DNA of 64,000 bases, from contig NZ_JBKBQG010000007.1 of the NCBI RefSeq assembly GCF_046292825.1, positions 59,704 to 123,703 on the forward strand, written 5' to 3'. This DNA comes from Salinarimonas sp046292825. Lineage in GTDB: Bacteria; Pseudomonadota; Alphaproteobacteria; Rhizobiales; Beijerinckiaceae. The notes beneath the pieces were generated by a model. It saw only the letters and a list, made by a program, of their open reading frames with translations. It did no database searches and was not told the DNA's origin. This document shows, piece after piece, positions 24,473 to 33,970 of the stretch (position 1 is the stretch's first letter; every line of letters begins with the position of its first letter). The position numbers and the translations under genes are program-made.

Positions 24473-26856
24473 TGCTCGGCCTCCGCGGCCGCGACTTCCT
24501 TCTTCACGCGCACGAAGGTGTCCGGCGTCACCGAGATCGAGTCGATTCCCTCCTGCACGAGGAAGCGCGCGAAATCCGGGTGGTCGCTCGGGGCCTGGCC
24601 GCAAATGCCGGTATGGGTGCCGCTCTCGCGGGCCTTGGCGATGAGGTCGGCGATGGTGAGCTTCACCGCCTCGTGGCGCTCGTCGAAGATCTTCGAGAGC
24701 CGGTCCGAATCGCGGTCGACGCCGAGCATCAGCTGGGTCAGGTCGTTCGAGCCGATCGAGAAGCCGTCGAAGCGCTCGGCGAAGCGGTGGGCGAGGCGGA
24801 CGTTCGAGGGCAGCTCCGCCATCACGTAGACTTCGAGCCCGTTCTCGCCGCGGACGAGACCGTGACGGGCCATCTCGGCGAGGACGGCGTCGGCCTCCTC
24901 GGGCGTGCGGCAGAAGGGGATCATCATGACGACGTTCGTCATGCCGATCTCCTCGCGCGCCCGCTTCACCGCCCGGCATTCGAGCGCGAAGCCCTCGCGA
25001 TAATCGGGGTGGTAATAGCGGCTCGCGCCGCGCCAGCCGAGCATCGGGTTCTCTTCCGCGGGCTCGAAGCCCCGCCCGCCGAGGAGCTCGGCATATTCGT
25101 TCGTCTTGAAGTCGCTCATGCGCAGGACGACGGGATTGGGGAAATGCGGCGCGGCGATGCGGGCGATGCCGCGCGCGAGGGTGTCGACGAAGAACTCCTC
25201 CCGGCTCGGAAAGCCCCGCGTCAGCGCCTCGATCTGCGCGCGCGCCTTCTCGTCGGCCACCGCGTCGAAGCGCACGAGCGCCATCGGGTGCACCTTGATG
25301 TGGTTCGAGATGACGAACTCCATCCGGGCGAGCCCGACCCCGTCCGTCGGAAGCCGCCACCAGCGCAGAGCCGCGGCGGGATCGGCGAGGTTGACCATGA
25401 TCTTGGTGCGCGTCGCCGGCAGGTCGGCGAGGTCGAGCTCCTCGACCGAGAACTCGGCGATGCCCTCGTAGACGTGCCCCTCGTCGCCCTCCGCGCAGGA
25501 GACCGTGACGGCGGCGCCAGAGGCGAGCCGCTTCGTCGCGTCCTGCGTGCCGACGATGGCCGGCAGGCCGAGCTCGCGCGAGACGATCGCGGCATGGCTC
25601 GTGCGCCCGCCGTGATCGGTGACGATGGCGGCGGCCTTCTTCATGATCGGCACCCAATCCGGGTCCGTCATGGTGGTGACGAGGACCGAGCCGGGCTCGA
25701 ACTTCGCGATGTCCTCCGCGCTCTCGAGCAGACAGACCTTGCCGGTCGCGATCGCGTCGCCGATGGCGAGACCGGTGAGGACGCGCGCGCCATGCGCGCC
25801 GAGCGCGTAGGATTTCAGCGCGCCGGCCTCGCGGCGGGATTGAACGGTCTCGGGGCGGGCCTGGACGATGAAGAGCTCGCCCGTCTCCCCGTCCTTGGCC
25901 CATTCCATGTCCATGGGCTGGCCGTAGTGCTTCTCGATGATCGCCGCCCAGCGCCCGAGCGTCAGCACCTCCTCGTCGGCGAGCGTGAAGGCGGCGCGCT
26001 CCGCCTCGCTCGTCTCGATCGTCACCGTCGGCGCGCCGTCGGTGCCGGCGCGTGCGAGCACCATCTTCACCGCCTTGGCGCCGCGCGCCTTCTCGATGAT
26101 GGGCACGAGGCCCTCGCGGTCGAGGAAGGGCTTGTAGACCTGGTATTCGTCGGGCTCGACGATGCCCTGCACCACGGTTTCGCCCAGCCCGTAGGCGCTC
26201 GTGATGAGGACGACGTCGGGGTAGCCGGTCTCGGTGTCGATCGAGAACATGACGCCGGACGCGGCGATGTCGGAGCGGACCATGCGCTGGACGCCGACCG
26301 AGAGCGCGACCTGGAGGTGATCGAAGCCGTGCACCTCCCGGTAGGAGATCGCGCGGTCGGTGAACAGCGAGGCGTAGCAGCGGCGCACCGCCTCCATCAA
26401 AGCCTCGTCGCCCTCGATGTTGAGGAAGGTCTCGAGCTGACCCGCAAAGCTCGCCTCGGGCAGGTCCTCGGCGGTGGCGGAGGAGCGCACGGCGACCTTG
26501 ATCGGGTGGCCCCCGCGCGAGAGATCGGCGTAGAAGCGGCGGATCTCGTCGGCGAGCACGGCGGGGACCTCGCCGCTCAGAATGGCCTCGCGCACGCGCC
26601 GGCCGACCTGCGCGAGATTGCTCTGGTCCTCGGCGAGCGAGCCGATGGCGGCGCGGATCTCGCCGTCGAGATCGTTCTCGCGGATGTAGAGCCAATAGGC
26701 GGTGGAGGTCGTCGCGAAGCCGCCCGGCACGCGGATCCCGGCTTGCGCGAGGCGGCCGATCATCTCGCCGAGCGAGGAATTCTTGCCGCCGACCCGGGCG
26801 CCGTCGCCGCGGGTGAGATGCGCGAGATCGACGACGAGCGCGTCCTTGTCTGCCAT
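24460..26856 (-). CDS. ppsA: phosphoenolpyruvate synthase
   Basis: Makes PEP from pyruvate using ATP with release of AMP and phosphate; gluconeogenic. The ATP-grasp N-terminal domain has VRSSATAEDLPEASFAGQ and the VQARPETV end; the swivelling domain has the phospho-accepting His in TDHGGRTSHAAIVSRE; the PEP-binding barrel carries GxSNDLTQL as IGSNDLTQLMLGVDRD and the CGQAP motif with its catalytic Cys. 798 residues, normal. ATG at 26854-26856 with AGGAGG seven bases upstream. The last few residues (EHPSP) and the stop are written by a family C palindrome, so the natural C-terminus has been replaced or extended. Confidence 0.95.
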   Translation of the reverse strand: MADKDALVVDLAHLTRGDGARVGGKNSSLGEMIGRLAQAGIRVPGGFATTSTAYWLYIRENDLDGEIRAAIGSLAEDQSNLAQVGRRVREAILSGEVPAVLADEIRRFYADLSRGGHPIKVAVRSSATAEDLPEASFAGQLETFLNIEGDEALMEAVRRCYASLFTDRAISYREVHGFDHLQVALSVGVQRMVRSDIAASGVMFSIDTETGYPDVVLITSAYGLGETVVQGIVEPDEYQVYKPFLDREGLVPIIEKARGAKAVKMVLARAGTDGAPTVTIETSEAERAAFTLADEEVLTLGRWAAIIEKHYGQPMDMEWAKDGETGELFIVQARPETVQSRREAGALKSYALGAHGARVLTGLAIGDAIATGKVCLLESAEDIAKFEPGSVLVTTMTDPDWVPIMKKAAAIVTDHGGRTSHAAIVSRELGLPAIVGTQDATKRLASGAAVTVSCAEGDEGHVYEGIAEFSVEELDLADLPATRTKIMVNLADPAAALRWWRLPTDGVGLARMEFVISNHIKVHPMALVRFDAVADEKARAQIEALTRGFPSREEFFVDTLARGIARIAAPHFPNPVVLRMSDFKTNEYAELLGGRGFEPAEENPMLGWRGASRYYHPDYREGFALECRAVKRAREEIGMTNVVMMIPFCRTPEEADAVLAEMARHGLVRGENGLEVYVMAELPSNVRLAHRFAERFDGFSIGSNDLTQLMLGVDRDSDRLSKIFDERHEAVKLTIADLIAKARESGTHTGICGQAPSDHPDFARFLVQEGIDSISVTPDTFVRVKKEVAAAEAEHPSP

Positions 26857-27069
26857 GAGAGCCTCCTGTTTTCCTCCGCACGCCGACGATTTTCGCCGCG
26901 CCGGCCGGTCGTTCCCGGCGCGCGGCAGGATATCGGCGCCCGCGCGCCTGTAACCTCCGGCACGATCCGGAGCGGGGGATTGCGGAGGGAGCGATGAGAT
27001 CGCGGACGGCGCCTTGCTCTCATGGATCTCAGAGCCTATCTTCGAGTGGAACGAACGAGGAGGCGCACC

Positions 27070-27708
27070 ATGACCGCCGGGCACGACGGGGCGTTCACGA
27101 TCCGCAGGCTGGGACCCGACGAGGCTCGCGCGAAGGATCTCTCGCCCGGTCACACGCTCGTGGTGACGAGCGAGAGCGCCGAGGACCTAGCCTTCGCGCA
27201 GCGCGTGATGCAGACGCTCGGCTCGCGCGTGGTTCGCGCGCGCGCGGCGCGGCAGGCCGAGCGGATCGAGAAGCTCGTCGACGCGCTGATCGACGAGCCC
27301 GTCTCCGCCCTCGATGAGGCACTCGCCCTCGACAATGTGGCGCTGCGCGTGCGCTATCTCGAGACCGTGCCGACCTACGGCGCCGCGGACGTCCATGCGC
27401 TCGCCGCGAGCCGGGCGGCGAACCGAAGCGCACTCGCGTCGGGCTGGAAGAAGGAAGGGAGGGTCTTCGCGGTCCCTCACCGGGGCGTCGATCGCTTCCC
27501 GGCCTTCCAGTTCGCGCACGGGCAGCCGAAGGCCGTCATCCGCGAGATCCTGAGCGCGCTGCCGCAGGGAATGACCCCGTGGCAGATCGCGTTCTGGTTC
27601 GCCTCGGGCAATGGCTGGCTCGGTGGCGCGGCCCCGCAGGAGCGCCTCGACGATCCCGCCGCGGTCGTGGCCGCCGCCGAGCGCATGCGAGAGCCGACGG
27701 TCGGATGA
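27070..27708 (+). CDS. DUF2384/ParS-like antitoxin homologue without partner
   Basis: 212-residue protein. The N-terminal part (FTIRRLGPDEARAKDLSPGHTLVV onward, then a helical LVDALIDEPVSALDEALALDN) is not recognised. From about 105 it resembles the Xre/MbcA/ParS antitoxins: SALASGWKKEGRVFAV, FPAFQF, a GMTPWQIAFWF helix and the C-terminal GNGWLGGAAPQERLDD block. These usually pair with a RES-domain toxin; none is next to it. ATG at 27070 with GAGG upstream; an in-frame ATG at 27022 is less likely. The 251 bases after it hold nothing I can assign. Confidence 0.6.
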   Translation: MTAGHDGAFTIRRLGPDEARAKDLSPGHTLVVTSESAEDLAFAQRVMQTLGSRVVRARAARQAERIEKLVDALIDEPVSALDEALALDNVALRVRYLETVPTYGAADVHALAASRAANRSALASGWKKEGRVFAVPHRGVDRFPAFQFAHGQPKAVIREILSALPQGMTPWQIAFWFASGNGWLGGAAPQERLDDPAAVVAAAERMREPTVG

Positions 27709-27960
27709 GCGGCGTCGTGCCGACGCCGCCCGCTGCGCTGCGCGAGCCGAATACGACCGTTCTTCGCGCGGGCAGCACGTTCCATCGTGTTCATCTCACG
27801 GAATTCGGCGGTGCCGCGTTCAACCCCTGCAGAGGTCGCCCGACGCGCTTCGCGCCGATTCGTGTCGACGCGTCTTGGCCATAGCGACCCGTCTTTCATC
27901 GCAGACGTCCGCGCGGCCGGATCCCGTGCCGACACGTGATCACGTCCTGACACTGCCGCT

Positions 27961-28875
27961 TCACCCCAACGCCACCGCGATCTCCCCCGCGAGCCGGGCG
28001 TTGTTCTCCACGAGCGCCACGTTCGTCTCCAGGCTGCGGCCTTCGGTCAGGGCGAGGAGGCGGGAGAGGAGGGCGGGGGTGACGTCCTTGGCCGCGACGC
28101 CCGCCGCGCGCGTCTGTGCGATCGCCGCCTCGATATGGGCCTCGATCTCGGCGCGGGGGATCTCGGCGGGCTCCGGCACGGGGTTCGCGACGAGGACGCC
28201 GCCGTCGAGCGCGAGCCGCTCCTTCGCCCGGATCAGCGCCGCGATCGCGCGCGGATCGTCGAGCCGCAGGGGCGCCGGCAGGCCGCTGTCGCGGCTCCAG
28301 AAGGCGGGGAAGGCGTCGGTGCGATAGCCGACGACGGGCACGCCGCGGGTCTCGAGCGCCTCGAGCGTGCGCGGCAGATCGAGGATCGCCTTGGCGCCCG
28401 CGCAGACGACGCAGACCGGCGTGCGCGCGAGCTCCTCCAAATCCGCCGAGACGTCCATCGTCTCCTCCACCCCGCGATGCACCCCGCCGATGCCGCCGGT
28501 CGCGAAGACGCGGATGCCGGCGCGGGCGGCGCAGATCATGGTTGCGGCGACCGTCGTCGCGCCGTCCGCCCCGGTCGCCACCGCGAAGGGGAGATCGGCG
28601 CGGCTGAGCTTGAGGATCTTCGGCTTCGCGGCGAGGGCGGCGAGCGCCTCGGGGGAGATCCCGACATGGATGCGCCCGGCGATCACCGCGATCGTGGCGG
28701 GCGTCGCGCCGGCCGCGCGCACGATCGCCTCGACGCGCGCGGCGGTCTCGAGGTTGCGCGGGTGGGGCATGCCGTGGGTGACGATGGTCGATTCGAGCGC
28801 CACGATCGGCCGACCGGCCTCGCGGGCGGCGGCGACCTCGTCGGAGAGGACGAGATCGGGCGAGAGTTCAGGCAT
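27961..28875 (-). CDS. psuG: pseudouridine-5'-phosphate glycosidase
   Basis: Splits pseudouridine 5'-phosphate into uracil and ribose 5-phosphate, the second step of pseudouridine breakdown. Family motifs are plain: VALESTIVTHGMPHPRN near the N-terminus, AVIAGRIHVGI, the KLSRADLPF stretch, GGTG-like FATGGIGGVHRG, and VCAGAKAILDLP with the catalytic Lys. 304 residues. Overlaps the upstream kinase gene by 8 bases, so the two are co-translated. Cytoplasmic. Confidence 0.93.
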   Translation of the reverse strand: MPELSPDLVLSDEVAAAREAGRPIVALESTIVTHGMPHPRNLETAARVEAIVRAAGATPATIAVIAGRIHVGISPEALAALAAKPKILKLSRADLPFAVATGADGATTVAATMICAARAGIRVFATGGIGGVHRGVEETMDVSADLEELARTPVCVVCAGAKAILDLPRTLEALETRGVPVVGYRTDAFPAFWSRDSGLPAPLRLDDPRAIAALIRAKERLALDGGVLVANPVPEPAEIPRAEIEAHIEAAIAQTRAAGVAAKDVTPALLSRLLALTEGRSLETNVALVENNARLAGEIAVALG

Positions 28876-29779
28876 GGTCGATCTCCTCGACGAGAGCGGG
28901 GGTGAGGTCGGCGCGCACGGCGCCGGGCCGCGCGATGGCGAGGCGCGCGAGGCGCTGGCCGGTGCGGAGCGCGTCCGCGAGCGGCGCGCCCGCCGCGAGG
29001 CGGTGGAGCGTGCCGGCGATGAGCGCGTCGCCGGCGCCCGTCACGTCGACGACGTCCGCGGCCGGTGCGGGCAGGCGGCGGTGCGGCGCGTCGCGCTCGG
29101 CGAGGACGAGGCCGTCGGCCCCGAGCGTCACCACCGCCGCCGCGGCGCCGCGCTCCACGAGCGCGCCCGCGAGCGCCTCCGGCTCCCGCGCCGCGCCCAC
29201 GATCGCCTCCGCCTCGTCGCGCGCGCAGAAGAGGACGCTCGTCCCCGACAGATCGCGCGGGAGGCGGGCGGATTTGGCGACGGAGACGGCGTCGAGCGCG
29301 AGCGGGACGCCGCCGACGCGGGCGTGGGCGATCAGCGCGGCGACGGCGTCCGCCGCGAGGTTGCACTCGCCGAAGACGAGACCGGCGCTCTCGACGAGGG
29401 CGGCATGTCCCTCGACGAAGGCGCGATCGAGGCGGGCGAAGAGCTCCATGGCGGCGAGCCCCATCGCGAGGCCGCCGTCGGGCTCCAGGACGCAGACATA
29501 TTCGGCGGTTCGCGCGTCCTGGACGCGGGCGACGGCCGAGACGTCGATGCCGACGGCGCGCGCATGGGCGAGGAGCGCCGCGCCGGATTCGTCCTCGCCC
29601 ACGAGCGACACGAGGGCGACGCCGTCGCCCATCCGCGCGAGGCTCTCGGCGACGTTGCGCGCGACCCCGCCGAAGGCGAGCGAGGCCCGTGCCGGGTTCG
29701 AGGTGCCGGCGCGTGCGGGCGCGTCGAGGCGGTAGGCGCGGTCGAGAACCGCGCCGCCGATGCAGACGATCCGCGTCAC
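28868..29779 (-). CDS. psuK: pseudouridine kinase, PfkB family
   Basis: Phosphorylates pseudouridine for PsuG. Ribokinase-like fold with FGGVARNVAESLARMG near residue 40 and the catalytic DVTGAGDALIAGTLH near 250, which carries the GAGD anion hole and catalytic Asp. 303 residues. The GTG at 29777-29779 is the best start because the family begins right before RIVCIGGAVLD; it lacks a good ribosome-binding site, and a two-copy 15-base tandem (GGCGGCTCGGGCGCG) lies just upstream. Specificity is assigned from the tight linkage to psuG. Confidence 0.88.
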   Translation of the reverse strand: MTRIVCIGGAVLDRAYRLDAPARAGTSNPARASLAFGGVARNVAESLARMGDGVALVSLVGEDESGAALLAHARAVGIDVSAVARVQDARTAEYVCVLEPDGGLAMGLAAMELFARLDRAFVEGHAALVESAGLVFGECNLAADAVAALIAHARVGGVPLALDAVSVAKSARLPRDLSGTSVLFCARDEAEAIVGAAREPEALAGALVERGAAAAVVTLGADGLVLAERDAPHRRLPAPAADVVDVTGAGDALIAGTLHRLAAGAPLADALRTGQRLARLAIARPGAVRADLTPALVEEIDHA

Positions 29780-29852
29780 GGGCGGCTCGGGCGCGGGCGG
29801 CTCGGGCGCGGGCCTGGCACCGCGTCGCGCGGGCGCGATGCCGCGGTCGCGA

Positions 29853-30029
29853 TCAGGAGCGCCCGCCGTACCAGCTCGGGCCGACGAGGTTGTGGCCGGG
29901 ATCGCCGACGCGCGCACCCTCGGTGGCGAAGGACGTGGCGGCGGTCGACTGCCAGCTCGTCTCGAGTAGATAGGCGGCGCCGAACGCGGCGATGGTCGCG
30001 ACGGCGATCGCGGCGATGAAGGCCTTCAT
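29853..30029 (-). CDS. small membrane/exported protein, 58 residues
   Basis: Short gene with ATG at 30027-30029 and GGGAGGA eight bases upstream, ending in TGA at 29853-29855. The protein starts MKAFIAAIAVATIAAFGAAYLLE, a membrane helix or signal, followed by SWQSTAATSFATEGARVGDPGHN and ending NLVGPSWYGGRS. Similar short MKAFIAA-type proteins occur in Hyphomicrobiales; function unknown. It ends 73 bases before the psuK start on the same strand and may share its transcript. Confidence 0.65.
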   Translation of the reverse strand: MKAFIAAIAVATIAAFGAAYLLETSWQSTAATSFATEGARVGDPGHNLVGPSWYGGRS

Positions 30030-30209
30030 GGGGGTGTCCTCCCGAGTGTTTCCGGAGACGATCTATGCCCGCAGACACGTGTCCTTTCAAGCGCTTGATG
30101 CGGTGTCGCAGCTGCGACGGAGGGAGGGGGGCGTCGGGAACTCCGATCCGCGATTTGCACTTGACAAGCCCAAGTACAGGGGAGTGCGGGCCTCGAGCGA
30201 GAGAGCCCA

Positions 30210-31178
30210 ATGCACCACAAGAACGACAGCGACCGCGCTCTCGCGCGGCAGCGCGCGGATTCGGCCGCGCGCACGAAATTGCGGTCCCACCGCCCGCGGC
30301 GCGCCTTCGTGGCGGCGCGTGCGGCGGGGCTCGTCCTGATCTCCGCCCTCCTGGCCGTGCCGGCCTCGGGCGTCGTCGCGCCGAGCGTCGTCTCGGCGAT
30401 GGGCGCGCTCGACTTCTTCCGGCAGGAGGCCCATCGGGAGGCGCGACGCCCGGACCCCGCTCCGGGCGGCGGCGGGCTGTTGCAGCGTCTCTTCGAGCCG
30501 CAGCCGGCGCCGCGCCAGGCCGCGCCCGCCCCGCAGGCGCAGCCGCGCCAGGAGCGCGCGGCGCCGCGCGCCCCGACCGCGCAGGCCTCGCTCGGTCAGC
30601 GCACGATCTGCGTGCGCCTGTGCGACGGCTACGCCTTTCCGATCGGCGATCTCGAGCGCGTGCGCGATCTCGCGCTGCACGATCTCGCCTGCAACGCGAG
30701 CTGCCCCGGCGCCCCCACCAAGGTCTTCACGCTCGAGCCCGGCGCGGAGGATTTCGAGAACGCCCGCGCGGAGGACGGGACGCGCTATGCCGATCTGCCG
30801 GTCGCCTACGCCTATCGCAACGCCATCGACGGCGCCTGCTCGTGCCAGGGTCCCAACCGGCGGGTCGCCGATCGCCTCGACATCCGCAAGGACATGACGC
30901 TACGGCGCGGCGACATCGTGGTGACGCAGGACGGGCCGATCGTCTATCAGGGCCGCGACGGCGACCCGCGCGATCTCTCCGACTTCGCCGCCTTCGACGA
31001 TGCCCGTATGCCGCGCTCCCTGCGGGCGATGGCCGATGCCCGCCTCGGGGTGAGCCACAACCGCGCGCTCGCGGAAGAGCACGAGCGGCGGATGGCGGAG
31101 ATCGCGGCGACGACGCCGGCCGCGACCGCGTCGATCGCGGGCCCGGTCGAGGGCGAGACCGTTCTCGCCGCGCAATGA
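30210..31178 (+). CDS. DUF2865 family exported protein
   Basis: 322-residue protein of unknown function found across Hyphomicrobiales. An N-terminal basic tail and membrane/signal helix (AAGLVLISALLAVPASGVV, about 38-56) are followed by a Pro/Ala/Gln-rich linker (85-125) and the DUF2865 core with CVRLCDGYAFPI, a second cysteine pair in CNASCPGAPTKVF, and ACSCQGPN. The four-cysteine pattern suggests disulfides in the periplasm. The C-terminal 60 residues look disordered. Convergent with an MFS gene across a family A palindrome. Confidence 0.82.
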   Translation: MHHKNDSDRALARQRADSAARTKLRSHRPRRAFVAARAAGLVLISALLAVPASGVVAPSVVSAMGALDFFRQEAHREARRPDPAPGGGGLLQRLFEPQPAPRQAAPAPQAQPRQERAAPRAPTAQASLGQRTICVRLCDGYAFPIGDLERVRDLALHDLACNASCPGAPTKVFTLEPGAEDFENARAEDGTRYADLPVAYAYRNAIDGACSCQGPNRRVADRLDIRKDMTLRRGDIVVTQDGPIVYQGRDGDPRDLSDFAAFDDARMPRSLRAMADARLGVSHNRALAEEHERRMAEIAATTPAATASIAGPVEGETVLAAQ

Positions 31179-31218
31179 GCGCGGCGGGTCTCCTTGGGTT
31201 TTCGAATGCTCCAAGGTC

Positions 31219-31395
31219 GTCATCCCGGGCCGCGAAGCGGACCCGGGACCCATACGCGCGACGACCCGTCCGAGCGCGCATGCCGCGCTCGCTGCGCCAC
31301 CGTGAAGAGCCGATTGTCGGAGAAACGCAGCCTACAGGCTGCGACTGGAACGTCGTGGATATGGGTCCCGGATCGCCTTCGGCGTCCGGGATGAC
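31219..31395. repeat. palindromic repeat family A, copy 2
   Basis: 177 bases bounded by GTCATCCCGGG and CCGGGATGAC, close to copies 1 and 3 through its whole length, including the inner CAGCCTACAGGCTG palindrome. Occupies the gap between the convergent DUF2865 and MFS genes. Confidence 0.9.
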
Positions 31396-31419
31396 ACAGC
31401 GGGGCAAGGATCCGAACGA

Positions 31420-32685
31420 TCAGGCCGCCGCCGCCCGCTTTGCGCGCGCTTGCAGCGCGACGAGGAGGAGGGCGATCGCGACGGGGGGGAAGACGAGCCA
31501 ATTGACCGTCTCCCACCCGCCGAGATCGAGGAGCTTGCCGGAGGAGAAGGAGGCGATCGCGACCGAGCCGAACACGAGGAAGTCGTTCGCCGCCTGGACC
31601 TTGGCGCGCTCCGCTCCGGTGTGGCAGTCCGTCACCATGGCGGTCGCGCCGATGAAGCCGAAATTCCAGCCGATCCCCAAGAGGATCAGCCCGCTCCAGA
31701 AATGCGCCACCGTCAGGCCCGAGAGCCCGATCGCGGCGGAGATCGCGATCATCACGAGGCCGATCGCCGTGATCGTCTCCTTGCCGAAGCGCTCGATGAG
31801 GCGGCCCGTGAAGAAGCTCGGCGCGAACATCGCGAGGATGTGCCAGGAGATGCCGAGCGCGGCGGTCTCGACGGGCAGCCCGCAGCCGACCATCGCGATC
31901 GGCGCCGCCGTCATCAGGAAGCTCATCAGACCGTAGGACACGATCCCTGCGCAGACCGCCACGAGGAAGCGCGGCCGCAGGAGGATCTCGGAGAGCGGAC
32001 GCCCCGGATCGGCCGGCGCGCTGCCGGCCGGGCGCGGCGGCGGGGCAGGGGGCACGCGCAGGAAGGCGACGACGAGGATCGACAGGAGCGCGAGCCCGCT
32101 CTGCGCGAGGAAGGCGCCCGCGAATTCCGCGCCGGGGATCGCTTCGCGCGTGAAGATGACGGTCTGCGGACCGATGATGCCGGCGACGAGCCCGCCCGCC
32201 ATGACGTAGGAGATCGCCCGCGGCTTGAAGGCCGGGCTCGCGCTGTCGGCCGCCGCGAAGCGGTAGGACTGGACGAAGGCGCCGTAGAAGCCGGCGACGA
32301 AGGTGCCGATGCAGAAGAGGACGAAAGCCTCGCGGAAGATGCCCATCGCGGCCGTGATCCCGGCGACGACGCCGATCGTGGCGCCGATCACGTAGCCGGT
32401 GCGCCGGCCGAAGCGGCGCATCAGGAGCGCGGCGGGGATGGTGCCGAGCGCGAGACCGAGATTGAGCAGGCTCACCGGCAGCGTGGCGAGCGCCGGGTTC
32501 TCCGCGAGCGAGAGGCCGACGATGCCGCCGAGCGAGATCACGATCGCGGGATTGGCGCCGCCGAGCGATTGCGCGCCGGCGAGCACGAGGGCGTTGCGGC
32601 GCGCGAGCGCGTCGTCGTGTCCGGCCGGCGCGTCGGCGGGTGCGCCGAGCGGGGCGGTGGCGGTCTTCGTCATCGGCACTCGCAT
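31420..32685 (-). CDS. MFS transporter
   Basis: Major facilitator family permease with twelve hydrophobic segments and a central loop rich in Pro (VPPAPPPRPAG, about 210-225). The loop RRFGRRTGYV between helices 2 and 3 matches the MFS motif-A position. The first ATG at 32685 abuts the thiL stop; a second in-frame ATG at 32673 is equally possible. 421 residues from the first. Substrate not predictable. Confidence 0.8.
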   Translation of the reverse strand: MRVPMTKTATAPLGAPADAPAGHDDALARRNALVLAGAQSLGGANPAIVISLGGIVGLSLAENPALATLPVSLLNLGLALGTIPAALLMRRFGRRTGYVIGATIGVVAGITAAMGIFREAFVLFCIGTFVAGFYGAFVQSYRFAAADSASPAFKPRAISYVMAGGLVAGIIGPQTVIFTREAIPGAEFAGAFLAQSGLALLSILVVAFLRVPPAPPPRPAGSAPADPGRPLSEILLRPRFLVAVCAGIVSYGLMSFLMTAAPIAMVGCGLPVETAALGISWHILAMFAPSFFTGRLIERFGKETITAIGLVMIAISAAIGLSGLTVAHFWSGLILLGIGWNFGFIGATAMVTDCHTGAERAKVQAANDFLVFGSVAIASFSSGKLLDLGGWETVNWLVFPPVAIALLLVALQARAKRAAAA

Positions 32686-33757
32686 TCAAAAATGACGATA
32701 GGAACCGCTGGCATAGCGCTTCTCGACGCCCGCGTCACGAAACACGGGCAGGGCGTCGCCCTCGACCATCCGCCCGATCACCGCTGCCGGGACCCTCGCC
32801 TGCGCGCAGGAATCGAGGAAGGACGCGACCGATTCGTCGGGGACGGCGCAGAGGATTTCGTAATCGTCTCCGCCGGTTATGCAGCGGTCGAGGAGGTCGG
32901 GGTCGCGCGCGATGGCAGCCCGCGCCGCCGCCGAGAGGGGCAGGAGCGCCAAATCCACTTCCGCGCTCGTGCCGCTCTCGCGACACATCTTCGCGAGGTC
33001 GCCCGCGAGCCCGTCGGAGACGTCCATCGCCGCGGGGGGGGGGGCGCGGCCCCCCCCCCCCGCGGGCGCCACGGNNNNNNNNNNCCCCCCCGCTCCCCCC
33101 CTCCCCCGCCCCCCCCGCCGCCCCCACCGCCCGCGCCGCGGCAAGCCGCGGCTGCGGATGCAGATAGCGGTCGGTGAGATGCAGGCGCGCGTCGAGCGCG
33201 AGCCCGCGGGTCCAGGCCGCGCCGGGGTCGAGCCGCAGCGCGAGCCCGAGCGCCGCGTCGCCGATCGTGCCGGTGACGCAGATCCGGTCGCCGGGGCGCG
33301 CCGCGAAACGGGTGACCATCGCCCCGCGCGTCGTCTCGCCGAAGGCGGTGATCGAGACGAGGAACGGGCCGGGCGTGCGCACCGTGTCGCCGCCGATCAA
33401 GGGGCAGCCGTGCGACGCCGCCGCCTCGCCGAGCGCCTCCGCGAAGGCGCCGAGCCAGGGCGCTTTCCAATCGTCCGGCAGCGCGATCGTGAGCACGAAG
33501 CCGCGCGGCCGCGCCCCCTTGGCGGCGAGATCCGACAGGTTGACGCCCAGCGCCTTGCGGGCGATCGATTGGGGAGGGTCGTCGGGGAAGAAGTGCACGC
33601 CGGCGACGATCGCATCTGTCGTCACCACGAGCTCCGTGTCCGCGCCGGGCACGAGCCGCGCCGCGTCGTCGCGCAGCCCGAGCCCGTCCGCGCCCGCGAT
33701 CGGGCGGAAGAAGCGGGCGATGAGGTCGTCCTCGCCGGGGCGGTCGGTCGCGTTCAT
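32686..33757 (-). CDS. thiL: thiamine-monophosphate kinase, broken by an assembly gap
   Basis: Phosphorylates thiamine phosphate to thiamine diphosphate. The N-terminal part reads cleanly from ATG at 33755-33757: GEDDLIARFFRPIA, DDAARLVPG, TTDAIVAGVHF, LAAKGARPRG, and GTIGDAALGL. The C-terminal part, in another frame, has AAMDVSDGLAGDLAKMC and TGGDDYEILCAVP, as in AIR-synthase-like kinases. Between them, bases 33034-33122 are G/C homopolymer runs flanking 10 N. Intact relatives need only a few residues there, so the shift and extra bases are probably sequencing artefacts and the gene is likely whole. Divergent from glyA. Confidence 0.85.
33075..33084. other. assembly gap (10 N) inside thiL
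   Basis: Ten undetermined bases with poly-G/poly-C runs on both sides (33034-33074 and 33085-33122) that do not look like the surrounding coding sequence. The true size of the missing or spurious DNA is unknown. Confidence 0.98.
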
Positions 33758-33970
33758 CCGGAGGCTGCCTTCTCGCGAACGCTCGGTGATAGGCGAGCGC
33801 GCCCCGTCCGGCAAGCGCCGCCCGTTCACGCGACACTATCGGCCTTTGCGCCCGCGTCCCGCGCGTGCTAGAGCGCGGCATCGATCCGGGGCGTGTCGCG
33901 CGCCCTCCGCGCGTCTCGATCGAGCCCCGTCGCGGCGCGCCTTGCTCTCGGGGCGCTCCGAGGTGAAGCG

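Noticed and set aside
27709..27960. Possible small gene in the gap after the DUF2384-like gene
   Set aside because: Frames lack a ribosome-binding site and look like random GC-rich sequence.
31194..31407. Open frames across family A palindromes
   Set aside because: Similar peptides appear at every copy because the repeat is open by chance; not genes.
32879..33177. Reading frames through the N run
   Set aside because: They depend on unknown bases and homopolymer artefacts.
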